From Bacteroides sp. CAG:709 (lineage in GTDB: Bacteria > Bacteroidota > Bacteroidia > Bacteroidales > UBA932), in contig FR882185.1 of assembly GCA_000434935.1 (NCBI GenBank), forward strand, positions 26,910 through 77,573: 50,664 bases of DNA, in the 5' to 3' direction. The position numbers were made by a program, and so were the translations under genes. The notes beneath the pieces were generated by a model. It had not been told where the DNA came from. It saw only the letters and a list, made by a program, of their open reading frames with translations, and ran no database searches. Shown here piece by piece: positions 33,742 to 41,769 of this stretch (position 1 is its first letter; each line of letters starts with the position of its first letter).

Positions 33742-34175
33742 ACCGTCTCGCTCCCGTCTTCGCCGTACTTTCCGTCCTTGGCTTCATAGATGACGGACGG
33801 CTCCAAGACTTCGACCGTGTGCCAGACGCCGGCGGGGACGACGCAGCCGTAATTGCCGGAAGACGGGTCCAGGACAATGCGTGCCGTTTCATGGAGGCGA
33901 CGCCCAATTGCCATGTCCTGCTTCTGTTCAATGCCATCTCCAGGTCGCTCTTCCTCGTAAAAGACCTCGACCAATTTTCCATGAAGCAGCAGGACATTCT
34001 CTGTGCTGTGCGGGTGCCGATGGATAGGAACCACAGTGCCGGGAAAAAGGGCATTGAGCATACGCTGACTGTTGTCATCGGATGACGTGCGCAGATCATA
34101 GTTCTGACGAAGCCGTGGATTTTCCGCAGCCTCGGACAGCAACTTCGAAATGAATTTATTGTCGATTTTCAACAT
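33738..34175 (-). CDS. WbuC-like cupin metalloprotein
   Basis: A 145-residue cytoplasmic cupin. NPRLRQNYDLRTSSDDNSQRMLNALFPGT in short pieces, HRHPHSTENVLLLHGKL (the cupin 1 His/Glu metal motif) and VVPAGVWHTVEV (cupin 2) are typical of WbuC proteins that occur in O-antigen and capsule loci. Its reaction is unknown, though a sugar-modifying role is assumed from context. It lies 4 bases after the transferase gene at 34.2 kb in the same direction, and its stop overlaps the truncated aminotransferase. Confidence 0.75.
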   Translation of the reverse strand: MLKIDNKFISKLLSEAAENPRLRQNYDLRTSSDDNSQRMLNALFPGTVVPIHRHPHSTENVLLLHGKLVEVFYEEERPGDGIEQKQDMAIGRRLHETARIVLDPSSGNYGCVVPAGVWHTVEVLEPSVIYEAKDGKYGEDGSETV

Positions 34176-34179
34176 AATT

Positions 34180-35211
34180 TCACTTTTTTAACGTCGCAAG
34201 GTATTCCTCGTGCAGATGATAATACTTCTTCATGAATGCGATGTAGGCGATGCTTAGAACAATCAATGCGCCAAGCAGATAGAGCCAATGCGCTAGAGCT
34301 GTATTCGGAATAATATAAATGAATCCGAGAGACACCGCCAGCTGCAGCAACGCGTAGAGCGATGCTACCTTCACATGCCCGATCTTCAATTCATTCGCCA
34401 TAATCTGATATGCATGCTTGCGATGCGCTTCTCCCAGATTCTCATGCAACATTATGCGGTGACAAATTGTAAGACAGCCGTCCACGCCGTATACCAACAA
34501 GAAAATCAGCCAAGTGATATCTCCAGTCCTGAGAATCAATGTCCCTATCAGAAACAGCAGGATATAGGCCACTCCGATTGACCCCACATCACCAGCAAAA
34601 CACTTCGCTTCGCCCTTGGGCCTGAAATTGAAATGACAGAATACCATGTCCGCAAGAATTACCACGAATATAAGAGATTGATTCACAAAGTCCATACTCT
34701 GATTGAGCAGAGCCAATGGTATAAGCGATGCAAGCGCATACGCCCCCGTGATACCATTGATTCCATCCATGAAATTGATGACATTAGACGCACCTACGCA
34801 AACTATGAGTGCAAGAATCACCACCCACCACATGTTCAGATGCAAGATGTCCAGCTGATAAAACATCATCAGCATAGCTCCGAATTGCGCCACAAGCCGC
34901 ACGCTGTCCGGCAACGAATGAATGTCATCAATGAAACTCACGCCGGCAACCAACGTCACTGCCAGCAGAAACCAGATGTAGTCCCCGATTTCCAGATTCA
35001 ACGAAGGTATCCACCCTGCCGCAGCAAAAGCCAACCAAATCCACAACGCCAAAAGGAAAATAATCCCACCGCCACGCAAGACAATGCTGGAGTGCGACGA
35101 ACGCTGATTAGGTTTGTCAATGATATTGAATCTGTCTGCCACCTTGAAATAGGCCAATTCCAAGACAAGAAGAATCAAAAAGATGATTCCGTAAATAAAA
35201 AATGAATTCAT
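34180..35211 (-). CDS. WecA/MraY-type undecaprenyl-phosphate sugar-phosphate transferase
   Basis: A 343-residue inner-membrane enzyme with about ten helices that starts polysaccharide repeat synthesis by moving a sugar-1-phosphate onto undecaprenyl phosphate. The motifs are intact: FIDDIHSLPDSVRL, NVINFMDGINGITG, GDVGSIGVAY, and the cytoplasmic HRKHAYQ loop. In Bacteroides fragilis polysaccharide loci the equivalent (WcfS) is the last gene. The ATG at 35211 (MNSFFIYGIIF) is chosen over an upstream GTG. Its 3' end recurs as relics at 24.6 and 32.7 kb. The 298 bases upstream, to the AbiH gene, hold no ORF or clear signal. Confidence 0.9.
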   Translation of the reverse strand: MNSFFIYGIIFLILLVLELAYFKVADRFNIIDKPNQRSSHSSIVLRGGGIIFLLALWIWLAFAAAGWIPSLNLEIGDYIWFLLAVTLVAGVSFIDDIHSLPDSVRLVAQFGAMLMMFYQLDILHLNMWWVVILALIVCVGASNVINFMDGINGITGAYALASLIPLALLNQSMDFVNQSLIFVVILADMVFCHFNFRPKGEAKCFAGDVGSIGVAYILLFLIGTLILRTGDITWLIFLLVYGVDGCLTICHRIMLHENLGEAHRKHAYQIMANELKIGHVKVASLYALLQLAVSLGFIYIIPNTALAHWLYLLGALIVLSIAYIAFMKKYYHLHEEYLATLKK

Positions 35212-35509
35212 ATTATCTTGATATAACGTTAGTTGATTCACTTAAAAGAGTGCAGGTCCGGAAAACCAAGCCCACCCTCATAACCATTAACCTGCCATTT
35301 TCGATATCCTTGCAGATAACTCTACCAATGGTAGTGGTTTATTAAAGCTGTAGTCATATAGATCTACAGACTGAACCTTGCCCAAAGAGCAAGTGCAGCA
35401 CCCCGAAGGATACCAAAAACACTCCGAAGAGCGTAAAGACCACTCATACAATAGAACCCCGGCGAACCGGAATTAACAAGTCGTTTGGCGGGTTGTTCTC
35501 CAGCGAGAT

Positions 35510-37315
35510 CTACCGAAACTCTTGTCCAAACGAATGAGTGGGGCCCTGCACATCCGCAGGGTTACATCTTGAATGGTTTACACATCCAGTATCTATCTCA
35601 AGTTCCTTACAAAACTTCTCGACACGTCTTTTATCAGAGTCCGTATGATAACTGAACTCCCACAAAGCATCAGCCTCCACAGAAGCCCGGATCTGCCGGA
35701 AGTACTCCATATCCACATCGCCCAGAGAGCACCCAATAATAGTTATCTTCTCAATGTCACTCAACGAATCGAAGAAACCCATATTAGCATCAATGATACC
35801 ACCAGTATTCTTGAAATTATCCTGATAGTATTTCTCAAGCCTGTTTTCAGCCTCATCTACTGCATAGAAACGTATTGGCAGCCTCCAATTTCCATTATAA
35901 AAATCCCTCTTGAAAAAAGACAGGTATGCAAGTTTGTCATTGCTGAAGTATCTCCCAGTGGCATCCTTCTGCACGTGCCGATAACGTTTACGATTCTGAT
36001 TCTTGTGTCTCCAACGTTCAAATGCCCCGCAATCATCAGAATGATGTCCCAAGACTAACGAACCAAACTTATCTTTGCGATTTCCATGTATATAACAAAT
36101 CCGGTCAGATGGAACTCCATACTCACTTTCCAAGAACAGAGTATAATTAAAATTCAGGAATATAGCCTTGTCATTGATAGGCAGCATACGCTTTCTGAAG
36201 CCTTTCTGATAGTGCAGAGTATTAACCCAGCGATGAAAATGATACTTCATCTCCATAGTACAACTTCTGACAGTTTCACTAATGGAGTCCAATGGCGCAT
36301 AATAATCAGCATAACTGAAGCCATCATCCCCCTCATCAACACGCGGCAGACACATATCCAACAAATCAAAAACTTTCTCCCGATTCAAATCACCAAGATT
36401 AGTTTCGAAATCACGCCACAAATTGAAGCGAGACCATGTTGCTATCGGATACCGCAAATTGAATAAATCATGACGATACTCGTAGGGCTGCATGCACCAG
36501 AACCAGCCGTCAGGCGTCGAAAAACTTCGAGTCAATGATCTTGGTCCAAAATAAAGATCGAAGTATCCTACCGTCGATGGACTCTGACGATACAAATACT
36601 TTCTGAAACTCATATAACCAGAATCAGCGCCATGATACAGGTCAAAGCCATTCCCTATCACATATAAATGTTTAGCTGTATTCCCATTTACATGATAATG
36701 CTTTTGCAAATGCCTTGGAGCCAGAGTTCCTCCTCTGTCATAACAGAATTGCGTCATTCCCTCCACTACCTGCGAACGAGGCGTCGTTATCGGCAATGAT
36801 AACAAAAAAGGCTCAACGTCGAAAGGCGTCAAATACTTCATGCCCTCCTGCGGAAGCATTTTATGGACCTCCGCAAACCACCGACATGCACGGCGCACAA
36901 AAACGCGCTGCTTTTCCTCATCATTTAAAGGTCCATACCTCTTCCTCCTAGATACAGGATGTATTATCGCCCGGATCTGCCCCAAAATAACCTTCAGTTC
37001 ATGCTTCTGTGAAGCGGTATATCCTTTCAGTTTACGGATATGCTGATAGTGTGCAATGATTCTGTTCCTCAACACCACTGCCTGCCCTACCTCCTCTATG
37101 GATACTAAGAAAGAGACCATAGACTCCGCCATCTTGAACATCATCCAAGCCGCATCGAAATCTTTGAGAACATCCAAGCCCGTCTCGTTAAAATACCGCT
37201 CCAGTTCATCGGCACGACTAAACATGCTCTCCCTATCTCCATTCGCAACCGCCTTACTAAGAGCATCCACCAGTTGCATCATCGTTGCTCTATTCATTTC
37301 ATCACAAGTAAGCAT
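35510..37315 (-). CDS. AbiH-family abortive infection protein with a long N-terminal extension
   Basis: A 601-residue cytoplasmic protein. The AbiH core starts near residue 216 with the Rossmann-like loop HLYVIGNGFDLYHG, then FNLWRDFETNLGD, AIFLNFNYTLFLES, RICYIHGNRKD, VLGHHSDD and, near the end, ITIIGCSLGDVDMEYF. These are the family's conserved steps. The first 215 residues form an all-helical region (with AIIHPVSRRKRYGPLNDEEKQR) that ordinary AbiH proteins lack. AbiH proteins reduce phage growth by an unknown route. The gene stands alone among capsule genes, with no partner toxin. The N-terminal region may be a sensor or a fusion; I do not recognise it. Confidence 0.75.
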   Translation of the reverse strand: MLTCDEMNRATMMQLVDALSKAVANGDRESMFSRADELERYFNETGLDVLKDFDAAWMMFKMAESMVSFLVSIEEVGQAVVLRNRIIAHYQHIRKLKGYTASQKHELKVILGQIRAIIHPVSRRKRYGPLNDEEKQRVFVRRACRWFAEVHKMLPQEGMKYLTPFDVEPFLLSLPITTPRSQVVEGMTQFCYDRGGTLAPRHLQKHYHVNGNTAKHLYVIGNGFDLYHGADSGYMSFRKYLYRQSPSTVGYFDLYFGPRSLTRSFSTPDGWFWCMQPYEYRHDLFNLRYPIATWSRFNLWRDFETNLGDLNREKVFDLLDMCLPRVDEGDDGFSYADYYAPLDSISETVRSCTMEMKYHFHRWVNTLHYQKGFRKRMLPINDKAIFLNFNYTLFLESEYGVPSDRICYIHGNRKDKFGSLVLGHHSDDCGAFERWRHKNQNRKRYRHVQKDATGRYFSNDKLAYLSFFKRDFYNGNWRLPIRFYAVDEAENRLEKYYQDNFKNTGGIIDANMGFFDSLSDIEKITIIGCSLGDVDMEYFRQIRASVEADALWEFSYHTDSDKRRVEKFCKELEIDTGCVNHSRCNPADVQGPTHSFGQEFR

Positions 37316-37518
37316 ACCTATAGGTTGTCGGTTACTATTATTTTCAATATGATCTAGGCAACGAACAATTTATTCAAGTTCCGCCTCAAGAGCATCTCAT
37401 TGGCTGCATATTTCATTGTCAGACTGCGCAAACTATGCTCTTTTCAAACGCAGACCAATAAAAGTTCTAACAACCACTCAATGCAAAGACAGGAATTTGT
37501 CACAGTCTTTATGCCGAG

Positions 37519-37722
37519 TTATTTAAAAAAAGAATCAATTCTTTTTATATATAATTCTTCTTGCTTTTTATATTTTGTATAATTTGTGGTTAATGCTACA
37601 ATAGTAATTTTTGACGACAATATCGTTCGTTTTATATTACAATCGCCATTTATGGTCGCAACAGTAATTCCTTGCCCATTTATTACAGTAAACATTTTAC
37701 TGTCTCTTTTTTCTTTTTTCAT
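37519..37722 (-). CDS. Small 67-residue protein coupled to the GAF-like membrane protein
   Basis: The ATG at 37722 shares a base with the stop of the upstream gene (TAATG), so translation is probably coupled; a longer reading from 37737 is less likely. The protein starts MKKEKRDSKMFTVINGQGI and has a short beta-rich segment (VATINGDCNIKRTILSSKIT) and a basic C-terminal helix. No signal or membrane segment, no recognised family. The tight coupling is the main argument that it is real. The 200 bases downstream, to the AbiH gene, hold nothing clear. Confidence 0.45.
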   Translation of the reverse strand: MKKEKRDSKMFTVINGQGITVATINGDCNIKRTILSSKITIVALTTNYTKYKKQEELYIKRIDSFFK

Positions 37723-38573
37723 TATATATCTTGACATTTATTTCTAATTTCCAACAAATATGATTCCAGTAAAATCCTTCGACCAAATTCTTCGAATATA
37801 AACTGATATATTTTTTCATCACTATTCTTGAATGTTTGTTTTTGTTTCGATGTTACACACAAAACAAAAACAGTTTTTCCGCCACAACAAATAGGATATG
37901 CGATAATAGACTGTATTTTGCAATTAACACCTTTCCAAAAGGAATTTTTTGTTTTATGTACATCTTCTATGATTATCATTTTTTGTATCTGCATGCTTTT
38001 TCTTGCAGTAGAGTCGTGATTATTTAAGTCATCTATTCCAATTGAACTAGTTTCATCCGAAATGAACAAATAAGATGTAAGCATGTTCTTTTCACAAGAA
38101 ATAAGTGAAACTTTAATACTTTCATCTTCCGAATAACCTATTAATAAGTTTATTATGGCAACACAGATATTCGCTATTTGTAGTTCGGGTTGAGTAATAT
38201 CTTGAAAATAGTCACTACTGTTAGCTAAATTTTTATTCTTAGATTTATGAAATCTTTTCTTTTTATGATCAACAACAGAGTTGATGCCAAACATTAGTTT
38301 CTTTAAAAATATGTTCTCTTCTTTATATTTTGACTCAGCATTGAACCATTTAATATTATGCACCAGAAAAGGGATTATAAAAACACTTACTATGAATATA
38401 ATTGTGAATATCACACTGTCATATGAAATGCCTAGCCGTTCGAGAATTTTCTTATTCATGTCCATCATAGGAGTTACAGAATAAGATACTATAATATAGT
38501 TTGGCAGAAGCGTTGTAAAGAACACTTGTAACAGTAAAGGCCAATTTATTATTTTTCCATTAAAATATCCCAT
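37722..38573 (-). CDS. Two-transmembrane protein with a GAF-like C-terminal domain
   Basis: A 283-residue protein. Two transmembrane helices lie at about residues 12-34 and 51-72 (VIFTIIFIVSVFIIPFLVHN), joined by a short loop, followed by a basic linker (DHKKKRFHKSKNKN). A cytoplasmic domain of about 150 residues follows, with the strand/helix order of GAF sensors (IINLLIGYSEDESIKVSLIS, SIIAYPICCGGKTVFVLCV, EKIYQFIFEEFGRRILLES). No kinase, nuclease or output domain is attached. Very AT-rich. It is followed with overlap by a 67-residue protein. The two may form a sensor/effector pair of the kind found in defence islands, but this is inference. It lies just left of the IS relic. Confidence 0.6.
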   Translation of the reverse strand: MGYFNGKIINWPLLLQVFFTTLLPNYIIVSYSVTPMMDMNKKILERLGISYDSVIFTIIFIVSVFIIPFLVHNIKWFNAESKYKEENIFLKKLMFGINSVVDHKKKRFHKSKNKNLANSSDYFQDITQPELQIANICVAIINLLIGYSEDESIKVSLISCEKNMLTSYLFISDETSSIGIDDLNNHDSTARKSMQIQKMIIIEDVHKTKNSFWKGVNCKIQSIIAYPICCGGKTVFVLCVTSKQKQTFKNSDEKIYQFIFEEFGRRILLESYLLEIRNKCQDI

Positions 38574-38707
38574 GACGTCAACTCGACTAAGAACTGTCCA
38601 ATATTAGTTTAGGGATTGTCGTTTAATGTTTTAATCTGAGCGAAGCAGCAACCAATCCCTTCAATTTCTGCGTACGACTCATCAAAATTTCAATTTTATA
38701 TCTGTTT

Positions 38708-38732
38708 CCGGTCGTTTCGGCCGGATTTTTTT
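38708..38732 (+). terminator. Terminator hairpin within the IS left end
   Basis: CCGGTCG pairs with CGGCCGG around a TTT loop, followed by ATTTTTTT on the plus strand. It lies between the IS end and the transposase stop and would block transcription entering on the plus strand. Confidence 0.6.
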
Positions 38733-38798
38733 GTCTATTTTTCATGGCGAGGGTACAGTTCCCCCACATGAGCTCCGCATTGACTGCAAGTTTCAGTG

Positions 38799-39382
38799 TC
38801 AGGCATCCGCCAAACGCGCCCTTTGTTCTATCCGGTCCACCAGCTGAACCACGTTTGCCGTGTGGATACCGAAGATGATGTACAGGATTTGCGTCCGCTT
38901 TGTCCTAGCCTTGACCCTCCGGAGATCGTAGTGCTCTTTCTGTGTCCCGAACGAGCCTTCCATCGCATTCGCCATCACTCTGGCAAGCTCCTTTCGGACA
39001 ATGTCTTTCTCCTTTTTCTTCTCACCGAACGGATGGCCTCTTTTTACGAAAGATGTCTGTATTCCGTTCGCCTTGCAGTAGTCCCTGTTTTCAGTTCCCG
39101 TGTAGCCAGTGTCTCCTTCAGTATCTTGCCGAGCAGGTCAAGCAACCTGCGTGTAATCTTCCTCGTATAGTTACTGCTGTGCTTGCGCTGTTTACTGTAT
39201 GTCAGGTTCGCCTTCTGCACGTCAAAGGACTTTGTCCGGGAACGGTGGATTCCCAGTCTGCCGCTCAACTCGCACATCGTCGCATAGCGCTTCTCGAAAG
39301 TTGAATAGTAGAGCTCGTAAAAATTGAACTCCGGAAACGCAATGTTTGGCGCTATTTCAGAAAAATTTCGTACTTTTGACAT
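38799..39382 (-). pseudogene. Broken IS1182-family transposase
   Basis: The minus strand starts with the family N-terminus (NFSEIAPNIAFPEFNFYELY, STFEK) and jumps at once to the late-middle part (RYATMCELSGRLGIHRSRTK, TRKITRRLLDLLGKIL), skipping about 200 residues that include the first catalytic aspartate. A frameshift near 39105 then leads to EGDTGYTGTENRDYCKANGI, SFVKRGHPFGEKKKEKDIV and the normal C-terminus QLVDRIEQRARLADA. Both an internal deletion and a frameshift are present, so it cannot be active. Confidence 0.8.
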
Positions 39383-39398
39383 GCAGATTAATTTTGCG

Positions 39399-39438
39399 AT
39401 TCCCCCAATTTTTCACTTTAGTCGGTGATTGGGGGAAT
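39399..39438. other. Long perfect inverted repeat next to the transposase start
   Basis: ATTCCCCCAAT at 39399-39409 is exactly inverted at 39428-39438, with an inner TCAC/GTGA pair in the loop. It lies just upstream of the transposase ATG within the IS and would form a strong hairpin in transcripts reading in from either side, as insertion sequences often have to limit outside activation. Confidence 0.6.
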
Positions 39439-39556
39439 TCTTTTCCCTTTTTCAAAGTTACAAAATATCTATCATTTTATCAATCAGCTTGTTAGGAAAG
39501 TCGAAAACTTTTTAGGCATTTCACGACTGTCCCTAATTATTAAGGAAGCAAACTAG

Positions 39557-40654
39557 CTAGTGTGCTTTCATTCGACTCTTTACCTTCCATAAAAAGGACT
39601 CAAGCAAACTTTCATTGTATACTATTTGGTATTTCCAACTGTTTCTCCACATTCTGTGGGCTTTACGAAAGTCATAGGACAATCTTTCCATAAATGAGTC
39701 TCCTGATTGTGGATGTTCTTGACGGTCAGAGCAAGTAAGAATCTCTTTAAGAACTTTATGCTCCATAATTCCATCTTTAATCTCAATCGGGAACTTATGG
39801 GCGGAATATCCTAGGGTATTAACACAAATGCCATTAATTGCATCAAGAAAATGGTTCATATTAGCTTTGTCAGCAACTTTATGCACAAAGGGCCAATCTA
39901 TTTCATGTGTTTCTATAAAAGTCGCCCAATCCAACACATTTCTTATAGTGGTGTTTACTGAGGCAAAGTCGTTTGCCATATGTCTTAATAAATGAATGCT
40001 ATTGAACCTTACAGATGGCAGCCATACTTGCGTATCCCTTATAGTCAGAGGTTCTGCTGATAAAGCCAAGTCCTCAAGTAGATTATTCAGATAGATACTA
40101 GATTTATGAGCATCTACATCCAGTATTGTAGCATGATTTTCCACTAAAAATTGTTGAAACTCGAACTGCGTGTGATGAGCATTCGGGGCATTAACCTTAA
40201 TTCCTTTAGTGTTCTCTAAATAAGTTTCAAAATGTTGCATCATACCAGCAGAATGGATACCATTTTCAGATATCAAGAAAATGTCAATATCTCCGCATGG
40301 ACGATATTTAGGCTGTGGATAATTACGAGAACAGCCATATCCTTTAAGCACAAGCATTTTCATGCCTAAATTATGCGCTATCTCAGATAGTTTGATTATT
40401 GTTTCCTCATATTTCCGATACCTTTCCTCCATCAGTAATGTTTGCCCCATCCATTTGATGAATAGTTTATCGTCAGGACGAGCAGATCTAGGAATATGAC
40501 AAAACGCATCGAAGCAAATTCCAACAATACCTTGATTGAGAACAAGATTCATAACCATTTTCCAATCCACCAGTTCGGAAACATAATTCACATGATCGGA
40601 ATTGCCCAAAGCCACCTTCAGCAGCTGGAATACCACATCCTGACAATTATTCAT
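39557..40654 (-). CDS. Nucleotidyltransferase-fold family protein (NTP_transf_5 type), capsule-locus copy
   Basis: A 365-residue protein. The core is LKGYGCSRNYPQPKYRPCGDIDIFLI (read here in two parts: the lysine-glycine loop, then the D-x-D pair in GDIDIF), followed by THHTQFEFQQF-like strands, ILDVDAHKS and the helical FNSIHLLRHMAND. It has the same layout as the protein at 22.9-24.1 kb but is clearly diverged. Such proteins are common in Bacteroidota polysaccharide operons with unknown reaction. It is the last gene of the capsule operon before the IS relic; 13 bases separate it from the upstream glycosyltransferase. Confidence 0.75.
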   Translation of the reverse strand: MNNCQDVVFQLLKVALGNSDHVNYVSELVDWKMVMNLVLNQGIVGICFDAFCHIPRSARPDDKLFIKWMGQTLLMEERYRKYEETIIKLSEIAHNLGMKMLVLKGYGCSRNYPQPKYRPCGDIDIFLISENGIHSAGMMQHFETYLENTKGIKVNAPNAHHTQFEFQQFLVENHATILDVDAHKSSIYLNNLLEDLALSAEPLTIRDTQVWLPSVRFNSIHLLRHMANDFASVNTTIRNVLDWATFIETHEIDWPFVHKVADKANMNHFLDAINGICVNTLGYSAHKFPIEIKDGIMEHKVLKEILTCSDRQEHPQSGDSFMERLSYDFRKAHRMWRNSWKYQIVYNESLLESFLWKVKSRMKAH

Positions 40655-40667
40655 CTAAGTCCTCTTA

Positions 40668-41762
40668 TTAACAGTTAGTTATTTCTTTCATATAAGCGTT
40701 CACAACTATGCGGCGGTCAAATTCATGCTCTACCTTTTCACGGCCAGCCCTCCCCATAGCCGATCTAAGTTCCGGTGATAGAAGAATGAATTTTTCAATC
40801 TTACGTGCTAAATCCTCTCCATCTCCTGTGTTGAAAAGGAATCCGGTCTTTCCATCTTCAATCACATCCATCGTTCCGTTAATTTTAGAACCGATGCAGA
40901 TTCGCCCAGTCGCTGCTGACTCTAGTAGCACATTAGGAACCCCCTCTCCTCCATGTGAGGGAAGAATCGTGCAATGGCATTTTTCTATCCACTGGTCAAT
41001 ATCCTTTCTGAAACCTATGTATTTTACCCAACCAGCTTTTTGAGCATCCTCGACCAATTTCATATAGTTTGGCTGTTCGTTCCAACCAGCAATCAAAAAT
41101 TTAGTATTCGGATATTTCTTTCGGATTATCTCCGCCGCTTGCAGGTATTGATCGATTCCTTTCAATTTCATCACACGCCCAATGAAAATAAAGCGAATTT
41201 CATTACCTTCAGGAAGTGGCTTGAATGTATGTTGTTGAAGATTGCATCCCGAGCCTGGTAGCATTGCATAATTATTCTTGACAAGTCCTTCTTTAATAAA
41301 GAAATCGCGATCGCCAGTATTCTGAAAAAATACCTTATAACATCTTTTAATGCTCAATTTATACAATACCTCACAAATGGAGCTGACTAATGAATGCTTA
41401 AGAAATGTCGCACCGGTGCCTGTGATATTACATACCTGACGATACTTTCCGTTGCTGACAAGTGTCCCATATATATTAGGCTTGATTGTATAGCTGAAAA
41501 TGATATCCGGATTCACTTGTGGAATCATTTTTTTGTAAAAGAGGATAAGACGAATATCCTTAATTGGATTTACACCACGGCGATCTATTTCCGTCTCAAT
41601 AATATGACATCCCAAGTCTTCAAAATACTTATTCTCATCGCTTTTAGGCAACGATAGATACAACTCGTGTCCCTGCTTAACCATAGCATTAATCATCTCC
41701 TTACGAAATGAGTAAAGAGTAATGAAATGATTGGCAAGAAACAAAATTCGTTTCTTCTTCAT
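40668..41762 (-). CDS. Glycosyltransferase family 4
   Basis: A 364-residue GT-B enzyme acting at the cytoplasmic face of the membrane on the growing lipid-linked repeat. The N-terminal domain has ILFLANHFITLYSFRKEMI and IIFSYTIKPNIYGTL; the C-terminal nucleotide-sugar site has FIFIGRVMKLKGIDQYL, FLIAGWNEQPNY and the SHGGEGVPNVLLESAATGR block (the E-x7-E motif). It resembles PglA/WcaL-type GTs; sugar unknown. The ATG at 41762 is chosen, because an upstream start would overlap the acetyltransferase. 7 bases separate the genes. Confidence 0.88.
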   Translation of the reverse strand: MKKKRILFLANHFITLYSFRKEMINAMVKQGHELYLSLPKSDENKYFEDLGCHIIETEIDRRGVNPIKDIRLILFYKKMIPQVNPDIIFSYTIKPNIYGTLVSNGKYRQVCNITGTGATFLKHSLVSSICEVLYKLSIKRCYKVFFQNTGDRDFFIKEGLVKNNYAMLPGSGCNLQQHTFKPLPEGNEIRFIFIGRVMKLKGIDQYLQAAEIIRKKYPNTKFLIAGWNEQPNYMKLVEDAQKAGWVKYIGFRKDIDQWIEKCHCTILPSHGGEGVPNVLLESAATGRICIGSKINGTMDVIEDGKTGFLFNTGDGEDLARKIEKFILLSPELRSAMGRAGREKVEHEFDRRIVVNAYMKEITNC

Positions 41763-41769
41763 TATTATA

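Larger units (their letters stand above)
38609..39536 (-). mobile_element. Internally deleted IS1182-type insertion sequence
   Basis: Imperfect terminal inverted repeats were read at 38609-38628 (TTAGGGATTGTCGTTTAATG) and 39517-39536, whose complement is TTAGGGACAGTCGTGAAATG: 16 of 20 positions agree. Between them lie a broken transposase and two strong hairpins. Whole elements of this family are about 1.6-1.7 kb; this one is about 0.93 kb, so roughly 0.7 kb is lost. The element separates the defence-type genes from the capsule operon. Target duplications could not be set with confidence. Confidence 0.7.

Noticed and set aside
35212..35509. A possible tRNA or promoter-inversion site before the WecA-type gene.
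   Set aside because: No cloverleaf and no inverted-repeat pair flanking a promoter could be found. The same search at 50.1-50.2 kb was also negative; the capsule promoter probably lies beyond the right edge.
38796..39304. Plus-strand frames of 120-124 residues in the IS region.
   Set aside because: They are antisense to the transposase pieces on the minus strand.
39373..39400. TAnnTTTG matches inside the IS right end as a transposase promoter.
   Set aside because: They point away from the transposase, and this short motif is frequent by chance in AT-rich DNA.
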